Positions 26,260-33,591 of a stretch of 64,000 nucleotides of DNA are shown one piece after another; positions within the stretch are counted from its first letter, which is position 1; every line of letters starts with the position of its first letter. The stretch is from Myxococcales bacterium (GTDB lineage Bacteria; Myxococcota_A; UBA796; GCA-2862545), in assembly GCA_019634415.1 (NCBI GenBank), contig JAHQVJ010000044.1:21340-85339 (forward strand). The letters are read 5' to 3'. The position numbers were made by a program, and so were the translations under genes. The notes below the pieces were generated by a model. It worked only from the letters and a program-made list of their open reading frames with translations, searched no databases and had not been told where the DNA came from.

Positions 26260-26352
26260 GCGTCTCGCCCCCACACAGCGCCGTAACTAACACCGGCGGA
26301 CTCTTGCGGGACCCATGACAGGATATGGACCGAGCCCGCTGTGATGGGAGGG

Positions 26353-29004
26353 ATGGTGCCCAAAAAGCTGTTTCTGGTGGACGGGAGCAACCACGCGTTC
26401 CGCGTGCAGTACGCCCTTCCGCCCCAGCACGCCTCGGACGGGTTTCCGACCCGCGTACTGTACGGGTTCACCCTTCTTTTCCAGAAGATGATGAACGCCT
26501 ATCGGCCCGACTACTGCGTCGTGAGCTTCGACTCGGGCAAGTCGTTCCGACACGACACCTACGCGGACTACAAGGGTCACCGGCCCGACATGCCCGAGGA
26601 CATGAAGCGGCAGTGGGAGTGGCTGCCGAAGCTGGTGGAGGGGTTCGGCTACCCGTGCATCCAGGCCCCCGGCTTCGAGGCGGACGACGTGCTCGGCTCG
26701 CTGGCGGTGCAGCTGGCCTCGGACGAGGTCGACGTCTACATCGTCAGCTCCGACAAGGACTTCGCGCAGCTGATGTCGCCGAACATCCACCTGCTGGACG
26801 AGGGCAAGGCGGGCAAGATCTTTCGGGTGGCGGACATTCCGTCGAAGTTCAAGCTCGGCGAGGGGGTGGAGCTGCCTCCCGAGCGCGTGCTCGATCTGCT
26901 GGCGCTGTCCGGAGACACCACCGACAACATCCCCGGCGTCCCGGGCATCGGAGACAAGACCGCCGCGAAGCTGATCGGACAGCACGGGGACCTGGAGTCG
27001 ATCCTCTCGGCTGCCGCGGAGGGCAAGATCAAGGGCAAGCGGGGGCAGAACCTCGTGGAGCACGCCGACGCGGCTCGTCTCTCCCGTGAGCTGGCCCAGA
27101 TCAAGACGGATCTCGACCTCGGGGTGACCGTGGCGGACCTGGCGCCCAAGGGGGTGCAGGAGGCGCCTCTGCGGCGCATGTTCGACGACTGGGAGTTCAT
27201 GGAGGTCGCGAACAAGCTGCTGCCGCATCGCGTCGCGGTGGACAAGTCCGTGTACGTGGGCGTGGCGGATCCCGATGGGCTGCAGGCCTTGCTGGGTAGG
27301 CTGCGGTCGGCGGGTCGTTTCGGCGTGTCGCTGCGCACCACCGACACCAAGCCGGAGAGCGCCGTGCTGCTCGGCGTCGGGTTCGCCACCGCCGACGAGG
27401 TGTCGTACGTGCCGCTGGTGCCGCGTGGAGACGTCCAGCTCGACGTGGAGAAGGCCACCGAGCAGGTGCTGGAGTTGCTCGCGGATCCCACCCTGCAGAA
27501 GGTGGGCTTCGACCTCAAGCGGCAGCTGCGGATCTGTCGACGACTCGGACACGATCTACCTGGCGTCACCGGCGACATCGAGCTGCTCGACTACGTGCTG
27601 GTGGCCCACCGTCGCACCCACGGCCTCAAGGAGATCGCCAAGCGTCACCTCGGCCACAACCTCGCCTACGCTCCGTCGTCGGAGCCCCTCATGTTGTCGG
27701 ACGTGGTGGACTTCGCCGCTGAGCCCGCTCACCTCGCGCTGCTGCTCGAGGAGAGGCTCGACCGGCGCCTCGACGAGGGTACGCGCCGCGTCTACGAGGA
27801 GATCGAGCTGCCGCTCCTGCCCGTGCTCGCCGACATGGAACAGACGGGCATCGTGCTCGATCTGCAGGTGATGGACGAGATCATCGCCGATATCGGCGGC
27901 CGCGTGCTGGAGGCGGAGAAGCACTGCCACGAGGTGCTCGGGCGCCCCTTCAAGGTGGGCTCCCCCAAGGAGGTCCAGGAGATCTTGTTCGACGAGCTCG
28001 AGCTGCCGAAGATCAAGCGCACGAAGACCGGCTACTCCACGGACGCCTCGGTGCTGGAGAAGCTGTCGGATCAGCACCCGCTCCCGCAGGCGATCCTGGA
28101 CTGGCGGTCGCTACAGAAGCTCGAGAGCACCTACCTTCGAACGCTTCCTGGCTTCGTAGCTGGCGATGGTCGCATCCACACCACGTTCAACCAGGCCGTG
28201 GCCGCCACCGGCCGACTGTCGTCACAGGATCCGAACCTGCAGAACATCCCCGTTCGCACCTTCGAGGGACGGCGGATCCGGGACGGCTTCGTGGCAGGGG
28301 AGGGCTACGTCCTCATGAGCGCGGACTACAGCCAGGTGGAGCTTCGGGTGTTGGCTCACTTCTGTGGCTCGGGTGCTCTGGTGGACTCCTTCAACAACGG
28401 CGAAGACATCCATCGACGCACCGCATCCGAGGTGTTCGACGTGGCCATGGACGAGGTGACGGCCAGCCAGCGGACCGCGGCCAAGGCCATCAACTTCGGC
28501 TTGATGTACGGCATGAGCGCCTTCCGACTGGGGCGCGATCTGGACATCGCTCGCGAGGACGCGCAGCAGTACATGGACGACTACTTCGGCCGGATCCCGC
28601 AGGTGTCGGCCTGGATCGACGCCACGAAGGAAGCGTGTCGCAAGCAGGGCTTCGTGCAGACCCTGTTCGGGCGTCGTCGTCTGATCCCGGAGATCTACAG
28701 CAAGGACTTCACGGAGCGCATGGCCGGCGAGCGTGAGGCGGTGAACACGGTGGTGCAGGGCACGGCGGCCGACCTGATCAAGATCGCCATGATCCGGGTG
28801 CATGCGGCCCTGAAGGCCAGCGGGTCGGGCGCGAGGCTGCTGCTGCAGGTCCACGACGAGCTGTTGTTGGAGGTTCCCGAGGACCAGATCGAGGTCACGC
28901 GCGAGCTGCTGGTCACCGAGATGATGGGGGTGGCAGAGCTCGCGGTGCCCTTGGAGGTGGACGTGGGCCACGGTCACAACTGGAACCAAGCCCACCTGGG
29001 ATAA
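26353..29004 (+). CDS. polA: DNA polymerase I
   Basis: About 883 residues. The N-terminal 5'-nuclease domain (to about 290) has KLFLVDGSNHAFRVQYALP, GFEADDVLGSLA, VSSDKDFAQL and LSGDTTDNIPGVPGIGDKTA, so flap removal should work. The middle domain corresponds to the 3'-5' exonuclease but its metal ligands are gone: the DTET motif position reads VSLRTTDT and the second motif reads KVGFDLKRQ. The polymerase domain is complete: SADYSQVELRVLAHF (motif A), TAAKAINFGLMYGMS (motif B) and LLLQVHDELLLEVP (motif C). It serves repair and Okazaki fragment maturation, without proofreading, as in Thermus. Start is uncertain: GTG 26341, ATG 26353 and GTG 26356 are in frame around a GGGAGG. Confidence 0.96.
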   Translation: MVPKKLFLVDGSNHAFRVQYALPPQHASDGFPTRVLYGFTLLFQKMMNAYRPDYCVVSFDSGKSFRHDTYADYKGHRPDMPEDMKRQWEWLPKLVEGFGYPCIQAPGFEADDVLGSLAVQLASDEVDVYIVSSDKDFAQLMSPNIHLLDEGKAGKIFRVADIPSKFKLGEGVELPPERVLDLLALSGDTTDNIPGVPGIGDKTAAKLIGQHGDLESILSAAAEGKIKGKRGQNLVEHADAARLSRELAQIKTDLDLGVTVADLAPKGVQEAPLRRMFDDWEFMEVANKLLPHRVAVDKSVYVGVADPDGLQALLGRLRSAGRFGVSLRTTDTKPESAVLLGVGFATADEVSYVPLVPRGDVQLDVEKATEQVLELLADPTLQKVGFDLKRQLRICRRLGHDLPGVTGDIELLDYVLVAHRRTHGLKEIAKRHLGHNLAYAPSSEPLMLSDVVDFAAEPAHLALLLEERLDRRLDEGTRRVYEEIELPLLPVLADMEQTGIVLDLQVMDEIIADIGGRVLEAEKHCHEVLGRPFKVGSPKEVQEILFDELELPKIKRTKTGYSTDASVLEKLSDQHPLPQAILDWRSLQKLESTYLRTLPGFVAGDGRIHTTFNQAVAATGRLSSQDPNLQNIPVRTFEGRRIRDGFVAGEGYVLMSADYSQVELRVLAHFCGSGALVDSFNNGEDIHRRTASEVFDVAMDEVTASQRTAAKAINFGLMYGMSAFRLGRDLDIAREDAQQYMDDYFGRIPQVSAWIDATKEACRKQGFVQTLFGRRRLIPEIYSKDFTERMAGEREAVNTVVQGTAADLIKIAMIRVHAALKASGSGARLLLQVHDELLLEVPEDQIEVTRELLVTEMMGVAELAVPLEVDVGHGHNWNQAHLG

Positions 29005-29068
29005 TTGTCTGCAGGATCGAATACGAGACGCGGGCACATCGTCCAGCTCGCTGCAGGAGACCGTCTCT

Positions 29069-29689
29069 ATGTCTGCCATCAGTGCTCAAGACCGTGTGGC
29101 CAGCCGCGAAGAGGACGTGGAGATGCTCCGCGCCGTGCTGCAGGGCGATGGCACGGCCTACCGGGGACTCGTGGAGAAGTACCAGAACCGGGTCTACTCC
29201 ATGGTGTACGGCATGCTCCGCAACCGGGAGGACGCTCGAGACGTCACGCAGGAGGCCTTCGTCAAGGCCTACCGCAACCTCGAGTCCTTCCGACTCGAGG
29301 CGAGCTTCTACACCTGGCTCTACCGAATCGCCATGAACCTGGCGATCGATCTCACACGCAAGCGCAAGCGTCGAGAGAACGCTGGCTTCGACGAGGAGAT
29401 CGCCACACGCGACGAGGACGGTGGGATCGCAGAGGTACACCAGAGTGACAGTCCGAGCCGGGCGCTGGAGCGCAAGCAGCTGTTCCAGCAGATCATGACG
29501 GCCATGGAAGGATTGCCCGATGATCAGCGGCAAGTCATCCTCCTGCGAGAGATGGAGGGGCTGTCCTACAAGGAGATCGCGGAGGTCATGGAGATCCCGG
29601 AGGGAACTGTGATGTCGCGGTTGTTCTATGCGCGGAAGAAGTTGCAGAAGCTGTTGTCGGACGATGGCCCCACCACGCAGAGTGAATGA
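29069..29689 (+). CDS. ECF (RpoE-type) RNA polymerase sigma factor
   Basis: 206 residues. Region 2: AYRGLVEKYQNRVYSMVYGML, EDARDVTQEAFVKAYRNLESFR, FYTWLYRIAMNLAIDLTRKRKRR. Region 4: AMEGLPDDQRQVILLREMEGLSYKEIAEVMEIPEGTVMSRLFYARKKLQKLL. No other domain. It should direct polymerase to a small stress regulon, probably including its own operon. Its stop overlaps an ATG (ATGA, 29686-29689) and the next gene encodes a protein with one membrane helix placed as in anti-sigma factors, so control by release from the membrane is likely. ATG 29069 has GGAG at 29056-29059 upstream. Confidence 0.95.
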   Translation: MSAISAQDRVASREEDVEMLRAVLQGDGTAYRGLVEKYQNRVYSMVYGMLRNREDARDVTQEAFVKAYRNLESFRLEASFYTWLYRIAMNLAIDLTRKRKRRENAGFDEEIATRDEDGGIAEVHQSDSPSRALERKQLFQQIMTAMEGLPDDQRQVILLREMEGLSYKEIAEVMEIPEGTVMSRLFYARKKLQKLLSDDGPTTQSE

Positions 29690-29730
29690 ATGTTTGGCGC
29701 CCTCGGGCGTCACTCGACTGGAGCGAGACG

Positions 29731-30645
29731 ATGTCAGGCAACCTCGAAATGCTGTTGCGTCGGATCCGGGACGGGCAGGCCACCTCCGAGGAGGTGAGTG
29801 CTGCTCGAGCCCTGGTACGCGCAGATGCTCGGCTGCCAGAGGAGCTTTCGTCGGTGGTGCTGCTCGACGAGCAGGAAGCCCCGTCGGACGCAGCGGGACT
29901 CTTGTCGGTGCTGGGTGCGGACGACCTCGGGGCGTTGCTCGCCCAGGCCGTCCGCGAGGAGGCAGACGTGGAGCATTCGGCACTCGATCTGGCGAGCCAG
30001 GAGCAGGATGACGGCTGGCGGGTCATCGCTGACGTGCTTCGGGAGCATCTGCGCGCCGAAGCTGGTGCGGTGGACGTCTCCGAGGGCGTGCTGCGCCGAC
30101 TGTCCATCGCTGGCTGGCCGTGGGGTCCCGTGGTGGCCGAGGCGGTGCGCGCGGAAGCCGGTGAGGTGGACGTCAGTGCCGAGGTACTGCGGGAGGTGGG
30201 ATTCCGCCTCGTGCCGGTCGCCGAGGCGGTTCGTGCCGAGTGCGGGATGGTGTCGCTGTCGAGCGACGTGGCCGGCGCACTCGAGCTGGAGCATGGGGTT
30301 CCCGTGGCCGAGGCCGTGCGTGCCTATGCGGGATCGGTGGACGTGGTGGACGCGGTGATGGATCGCGTGATGCCTGCGAGGCCGTCGTCGGTGGTGGTGG
30401 ACGAGCCGCGACCGGTGTTGGCCAACAACCGACGCTTCTGGGGGGCCACCGCGGTGGCTCTCGCAGCGGCGGCGTTGGCGATGGTGGTGGGGTTGCCCCT
30501 GGGGGGCCCTGGCCAGCAGAACATGCTGTTCGCCCATGCGGGTGAGGTCGTGGTGGAAGACTTGAGCTTCGGCCAGGACGTGCAGGTGTTGCAGACGGAG
30601 GGAGACGAAGGCGCCGTCATCCTCTGGCTAGACGAGGAGGCGTGA
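29731..30645 (+). CDS. Putative membrane-anchored anti-sigma factor with internal repeats
   Basis: 304 residues from ATG 29731 (GGAG upstream; an ATG at 29686 overlapping the sigma stop is the alternative). The cytoplasmic part opens with a helical segment (MSGNLEMLLRRIRDGQATSEEVSAARALVRADARL) of the size of an anti-sigma domain but without the HxxxCxxC zinc motif. Between residues 69 and 213 a unit of about 30 residues occurs about five times, best seen as VAEAVRAEAGEVDVSAEVL at 135-153, 163-181 and 192-210. One membrane helix (WGATAVALAAAALAMVVGLPL, about 238-257) and a short outer tail follow. Position after an ECF sigma gene gives the anti-sigma suggestion; sequence alone does not prove it. 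Confidence 0.65.
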   Translation: MSGNLEMLLRRIRDGQATSEEVSAARALVRADARLPEELSSVVLLDEQEAPSDAAGLLSVLGADDLGALLAQAVREEADVEHSALDLASQEQDDGWRVIADVLREHLRAEAGAVDVSEGVLRRLSIAGWPWGPVVAEAVRAEAGEVDVSAEVLREVGFRLVPVAEAVRAECGMVSLSSDVAGALELEHGVPVAEAVRAYAGSVDVVDAVMDRVMPARPSSVVVDEPRPVLANNRRFWGATAVALAAAALAMVVGLPLGGPGQQNMLFAHAGEVVVEDLSFGQDVQVLQTEGDEGAVILWLDEEA

Positions 30646-31166
30646 TGTCAGCGTTTCGGTTTCGTGCTGGGTGGCGACGCCTTCTACTGAGTGTGGCTGC
30701 GTGGCTCGTGGTCGCTGGGCTGGTCTGCTCGGTGCCCTCGGTGGCGTTCGCGCAGGGTGGATCGAAGTCCCCCCGGTCGCCGCGGACAGCGGAGAACGCG
30801 GGTCGGGTCAAGATCGACGTGATGGTGGTGCATGCCAACAACACGCAGACGGTGGATCCGAGGCTCAAGGGCCTGCAGCGCCAGCTGTCCCACTTCCGCT
30901 ACACCGGGTTCTCGGTTCTCTCCACCTCGTCGGAGTCGCTGTCCCAGGGACAGCTGGCCACCATCAACGTGGTCGGCGGGCGCCAGATGAAGATCCGGTT
31001 CCTGGAGCGCGGTGCCGAGCAGGCACGCGTTCGCATCGAGCTGTTCCGCGACAAGGAGAAGAAGCTAGACACCACGATCGCCATCCGACGAGGGCGGACC
31101 TTCCTGGTCGCTGGGCCCAGATACCGCGACGGGGTGTTGATGTTCCCGATCACGGTATCGTACTGA
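30645..31166 (+). CDS. Secreted hypothetical protein of the ECF sigma operon
   Basis: 173 residues from ATG 30645, which shares one base with the upstream stop (TGATG) and follows GGAGG. Signal peptide FRAGWRRLLLSVAAWLVVAGLVCSVPSVAFAQ, cut near AFA-Q. The mature part is a small beta-rich domain: RVKIDVMVVHANNTQTVDPRLKGLQRQLSHFRYTGFSVL, then ATINVVGGRQMKIRFLERG and RRGRTFLVAGPRYRDGVLMFPITVSY. I do not recognise a named family. As third gene of the sigma/anti-sigma operon it may report on envelope state or be a regulated effector. Confidence 0.75.
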   Translation: MSAFRFRAGWRRLLLSVAAWLVVAGLVCSVPSVAFAQGGSKSPRSPRTAENAGRVKIDVMVVHANNTQTVDPRLKGLQRQLSHFRYTGFSVLSTSSESLSQGQLATINVVGGRQMKIRFLERGAEQARVRIELFRDKEKKLDTTIAIRRGRTFLVAGPRYRDGVLMFPITVSY

Positions 31167-31211
31167 TAGGCTGAGTCGGGCTCGGATCTTCCTGCACAGG
31201 ACGAACGCACG

Positions 31212-31550
31212 TTGACCATCTTCCAGAAGATCATCGATCGGGAGATCCCGGCCGACATCGTCTTCGAGGACGACCGCGTCTTGGCCTTCCGGGACATCGA
31301 GCCTCAGGCTCCCGTGCACGTGTTGGTGATTCCGAAGAAGCCACTGGCGAGCGTGGCCTCGGCGTCTGCCGAGGATCGCGATCTCCTAGGTCATCTGCTC
31401 CTCGTCGCGCAGCACGTGGCGACGCGAGAGGGGGTGGCCGATGGCGGCTTCCGCATCGTCACCAACATCGGTCAGGACGGGGGCCAAGCCGTGGAACACC
31501 TCCACCTTCACGTCCTGGGTGGGCGGGCCATGTCTTGGCCCCCGGGATAG
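31212..31550 (+). CDS. HIT-family nucleotide-binding protein (HINT type)
   Basis: 112 residues. The family N-terminus [20 protein letters not shown] begins directly at a TTG codon (31212), with no ATG or GTG nearby, so translation most likely starts there; AGGA lies at 31198-31201. Other motifs: [22 protein letters not shown] and [12 protein letters not shown], the HxHxH histidine triad that hydrolyses nucleoside phosphoramidates and adenylylated lysine. Cytoplasmic dimer by family precedent. A strong hairpin starts two bases after its stop codon. Substrate in the cell is unknown for most bacterial members. Confidence 0.93.
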   Translation: MTIFQKIIDREIPADIVFEDDRVLAFRDIEPQAPVHVLVIPKKPLASVASASAEDRDLLGHLLLVAQHVATREGVADGGFRIVTNIGQDGGQAVEHLHLHVLGGRAMSWPPG

Positions 31551-31551
31551 C

Positions 31552-31589
31552 GACGGCGCAGATCTTGCGGCGTGTTACCCTGCGCCGTC
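31552..31589. terminator. Ten-pair hairpin after the HIT gene
   Basis: GACGGCGCAG (31552-31561), an 18-base loop containing TTGCGG and TTACCC, then CTGCGCCGTC (31580-31589): perfect ten-pair stem starting two bases after the HIT stop. No T-run. It may end the transcript from the sigma operon or hold back a promoter in its loop. Confidence 0.5.
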
Positions 31590-31677
31590 CGGTCCCGAAT
31601 GGCCCGAGAGCAGCCACTGGGATCGATCACCCATCACCTTCGCCCGCCGGGAGCGGGCTCGAAGGAGGCGAACCGTA

Positions 31678-32022
31678 ATGGCAACGTTCGAGGCGACGAC
31701 GCGCCCGCTGGCCTTCGCCCACATGGAGGGGGGCGTCAAGACGGTGTTCGTTGTGCCCTGGACCGCCGAGTTCTCGGTCATCTCGTCGGGGGATCGCATC
31801 GAATTCGAGGACCTCGGCAGTATCTCCATCGGAAGCATCCGCCGCTACGACACCGTAGAGGCGCTTCTGGAGGCAGAGGGTTGGGTCAACGTGGTGCCAG
31901 AGGCCGAGGGGCCCGAGCAGGCAGCCGAGAGCCTGCGAGGGGCATCGGAGTGGAACGTCCGGGCCGAGAAGCAGGACGGCGTGCTCGCGCTTCGCGTACG
32001 GTGGGCCAAGCGGAAGGCGTGA
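31678..32022 (+). CDS. ASCH-like small protein
   Basis: 114 residues from ATG 31678, which follows AAGGAGG at a good distance. The sequence has the look of an ASCH/PUA-like RNA-binding barrel: VFVVPWTAEFSVISSGDRIEFEDLGSISIGSIRRYDTVEALLEAEGWVNVVPEAEGPEQAAESLRG. The GDRIeFe..G...vgsirrY.tvealL.aEg pattern is the one used by ASCH proteins, which bind RNA or act on modified nucleosides. No catalytic residue can be named with confidence. Convergent with the HD hydrolase gene (13 bases apart). Confidence 0.65.
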   Translation: MATFEATTRPLAFAHMEGGVKTVFVVPWTAEFSVISSGDRIEFEDLGSISIGSIRRYDTVEALLEAEGWVNVVPEAEGPEQAAESLRGASEWNVRAEKQDGVLALRVRWAKRKA

Positions 32023-32035
32023 GCCTCGATCGCCG

Positions 32036-32542
32036 TTAGCGAAGGGACGCCAGGAGCTGCTCGAGCGTGGGATCGGTGAGGACCGCCTCGGCCGAGTCGA
32101 GGAACTCCGCCATCCCCGTGCTTCCTGCATCGGCGTAGGCCCGCGCTTGCAGTGCCATGTCCAGGCGATCGAGCTGACGCACGAAGCGGGCCTCAGCGTC
32201 GATCTGTGCCTCGTAGCGCTCCCAGGCCTCCAGCAGATCGCCCCCTCGCGGAAGCTCGGCCATCAGCTCGCGCATGGCGTGGTGCTCGCGTGCGGCCTTG
32301 GTGGATGCCGGGATCCCGTCGTGGGGGGTGACGTCGCCAGTGCGGACCTCGGCCAGATCGTGCAGTACGGCGTAGGTGAGGGCGCGCTGCAGATCCAGCT
32401 CCTCGGGCAGGAGCACCAGGGTGAGCCAGGCCACCCCCCAGCTATGGGCCGCGACGCTCTCGGGTGAGGCCACGCCGGCGCGCAGCCAACCTGCCCGAGG
32501 CAGGGCCTTCAGCGCGAGGGCCTCGAGCAGGGTGCGCTTCAT
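32036..32542 (-). CDS. HD-domain hydrolase (YfbR-like)
   Basis: 168 residues. Metal site: H33 in AAHSWGVAWL, H61-D62 in AVLHDLAEVRTGDVTP and a downstream Asp in FVRQLDRLDMALQA. This arrangement (HS.gVA, LHDlaEv..GDi.p, DkldmalqA) is the same as in YfbR-type 5'-deoxynucleotidases and related HD hydrolases, so hydrolysis of a nucleotide phosphate is likely. ATG 32542 overlaps the acyltransferase stop as ATGA. It is the last gene of a four-gene minus-strand operon with a membrane protein, an E1 dehydrogenase fusion and an acyltransferase, company that does not point to nucleotide metabolism. Confidence 0.85.
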   Translation of the reverse strand: MKRTLLEALALKALPRAGWLRAGVASPESVAAHSWGVAWLTLVLLPEELDLQRALTYAVLHDLAEVRTGDVTPHDGIPASTKAAREHHAMRELMAELPRGGDLLEAWERYEAQIDAEARFVRQLDRLDMALQARAYADAGSTGMAEFLDSAEAVLTDPTLEQLLASLR

Positions 32543-33591
32543 GCCGCCCCCAGCAGATCCTCACGTTGGGCTGGGATCCCGAAGGACAGCAACGGTGCCT
32601 CCGCTCGCGAGATGGCGTCCAGGCTGCCGCGATCGCCGATGCGGCGGAAGCCCTCCGACACCAGGATCCGAGCCACCGGGCCGCCCAGTGGGTTGCCGGG
32701 CCCCAGGCAGATCACCACCTCGGGTGCACAATGCCGAAGTGCGGTGATCACCGACAACGTGAAGTCGTAGGGGCGGACCACCTGGTGCCCGAGGGTGTAG
32801 CCAAGCAGCTCTGCGGGATCGCTCCAGCGTGGGCGGAAGATCATGCCGCGGCCATCCACCAACGGCACGTGTGGCGGACGCATCGCCAGGTCTCCGAGCT
32901 GTTGCTGTGCTCTGTCGGAGGTGGCCTGCATGAGGGAGGTGTGGAACGCCGAGTGCAGCGGCAGCTGCAGCGGGAACGTGCGCGCACCGCGGTGGTCCGG
33001 TGGAAGCGTAGCGAGCAGGTGCTTCACCCCGGCATCGTCTGCGCCGAGCACGGCGAAGCCGCCCAGGTTGATGGACCACTCCGCGACGTGACCCAAGGCC
33101 GTGGCCCCCGCCAGTGCGGCCTCCACGGCGGCCAGCGCTTCGCGAGAGACCCGCCAGCTGTCGTCGCTGATGGGGTAGAGGACCTGGCCGCCGATGACGT
33201 TGCCGGACTGATAGCTGCCCATCGTGTCCACGAGGCGGATGGCCTGCTGCAGCGGCAGGGCGCCTGCCACCACCAGCGCGGTGTACCAGCCCATGCTGTT
33301 GCCCACCACCCCCACCACCTCGTAGCGGTCGCGATCGAGCTCGAGCCAGTCGGCGACAGTGCCGGCGAAGGTCAGCAACGAGGCGTTCTCGCCGACCACG
33401 TGCAGGGCGGAGCGGTAGCGCTCGGCGGCGTCCATCTCCGTGATGGTCGGCCTGCCGTGGCTCTGCCGCCAGGCATCGCACTGGGCGATGGCCATTGCAG
33501 CAGGTTCGCTGCGTTGCTGCAGTCCACCCAAGCTGCGGCGATCGTACGAGCCGCGTCCGGGACACACCAACAAGGCCCTGCGTCGGCTCAT
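32539..33591 (-). CDS. Stand-alone acyltransferase (FabD/malonyltransferase fold)
   Basis: 350 residues. Residues of the FabD fold: ALLVCPGRGSYD at the start in place of FPGQGSQ, nucleophile S99 in VVGVVGNSMGWYTALVVAGAL (the usual GHSxGE becomes GNSMGW), and H217 in LPLHSAFHTSLM. The Arg that holds the malonyl carboxylate (normally in a R..M segment after the elbow) is not visible; VDTMGSYQ occupies that place, which suggests a neutral acyl group rather than malonate. It should move an acyl chain between CoA and a carrier protein. Coupled by ATGA overlaps to the E1 fusion upstream and the HD gene downstream. Confidence 0.8.
   Translation of the reverse strand: MSRRRALLVCPGRGSYDRRSLGGLQQRSEPAAMAIAQCDAWRQSHGRPTITEMDAAERYRSALHVVGENASLLTFAGTVADWLELDRDRYEVVGVVGNSMGWYTALVVAGALPLQQAIRLVDTMGSYQSGNVIGGQVLYPISDDSWRVSREALAAVEAALAGATALGHVAEWSINLGGFAVLGADDAGVKHLLATLPPDHRGARTFPLQLPLHSAFHTSLMQATSDRAQQQLGDLAMRPPHVPLVDGRGMIFRPRWSDPAELLGYTLGHQVVRPYDFTLSVITALRHCAPEVVICLGPGNPLGGPVARILVSEGFRRIGDRGSLDAISRAEAPLLSFGIPAQREDLLGAA

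Noticed and set aside
26287..26340. Sigma-70 promoter for polA from TTGCGG and TATGGA
   Set aside because: Spacer is only 14 bases and no better -35 box lies 17 bases upstream.
30940..31000. Possible transfer-acquired island or prophage
   Set aside because: I found no integrase, transposase, tRNA, flanking repeats or base-composition break anywhere in the window.
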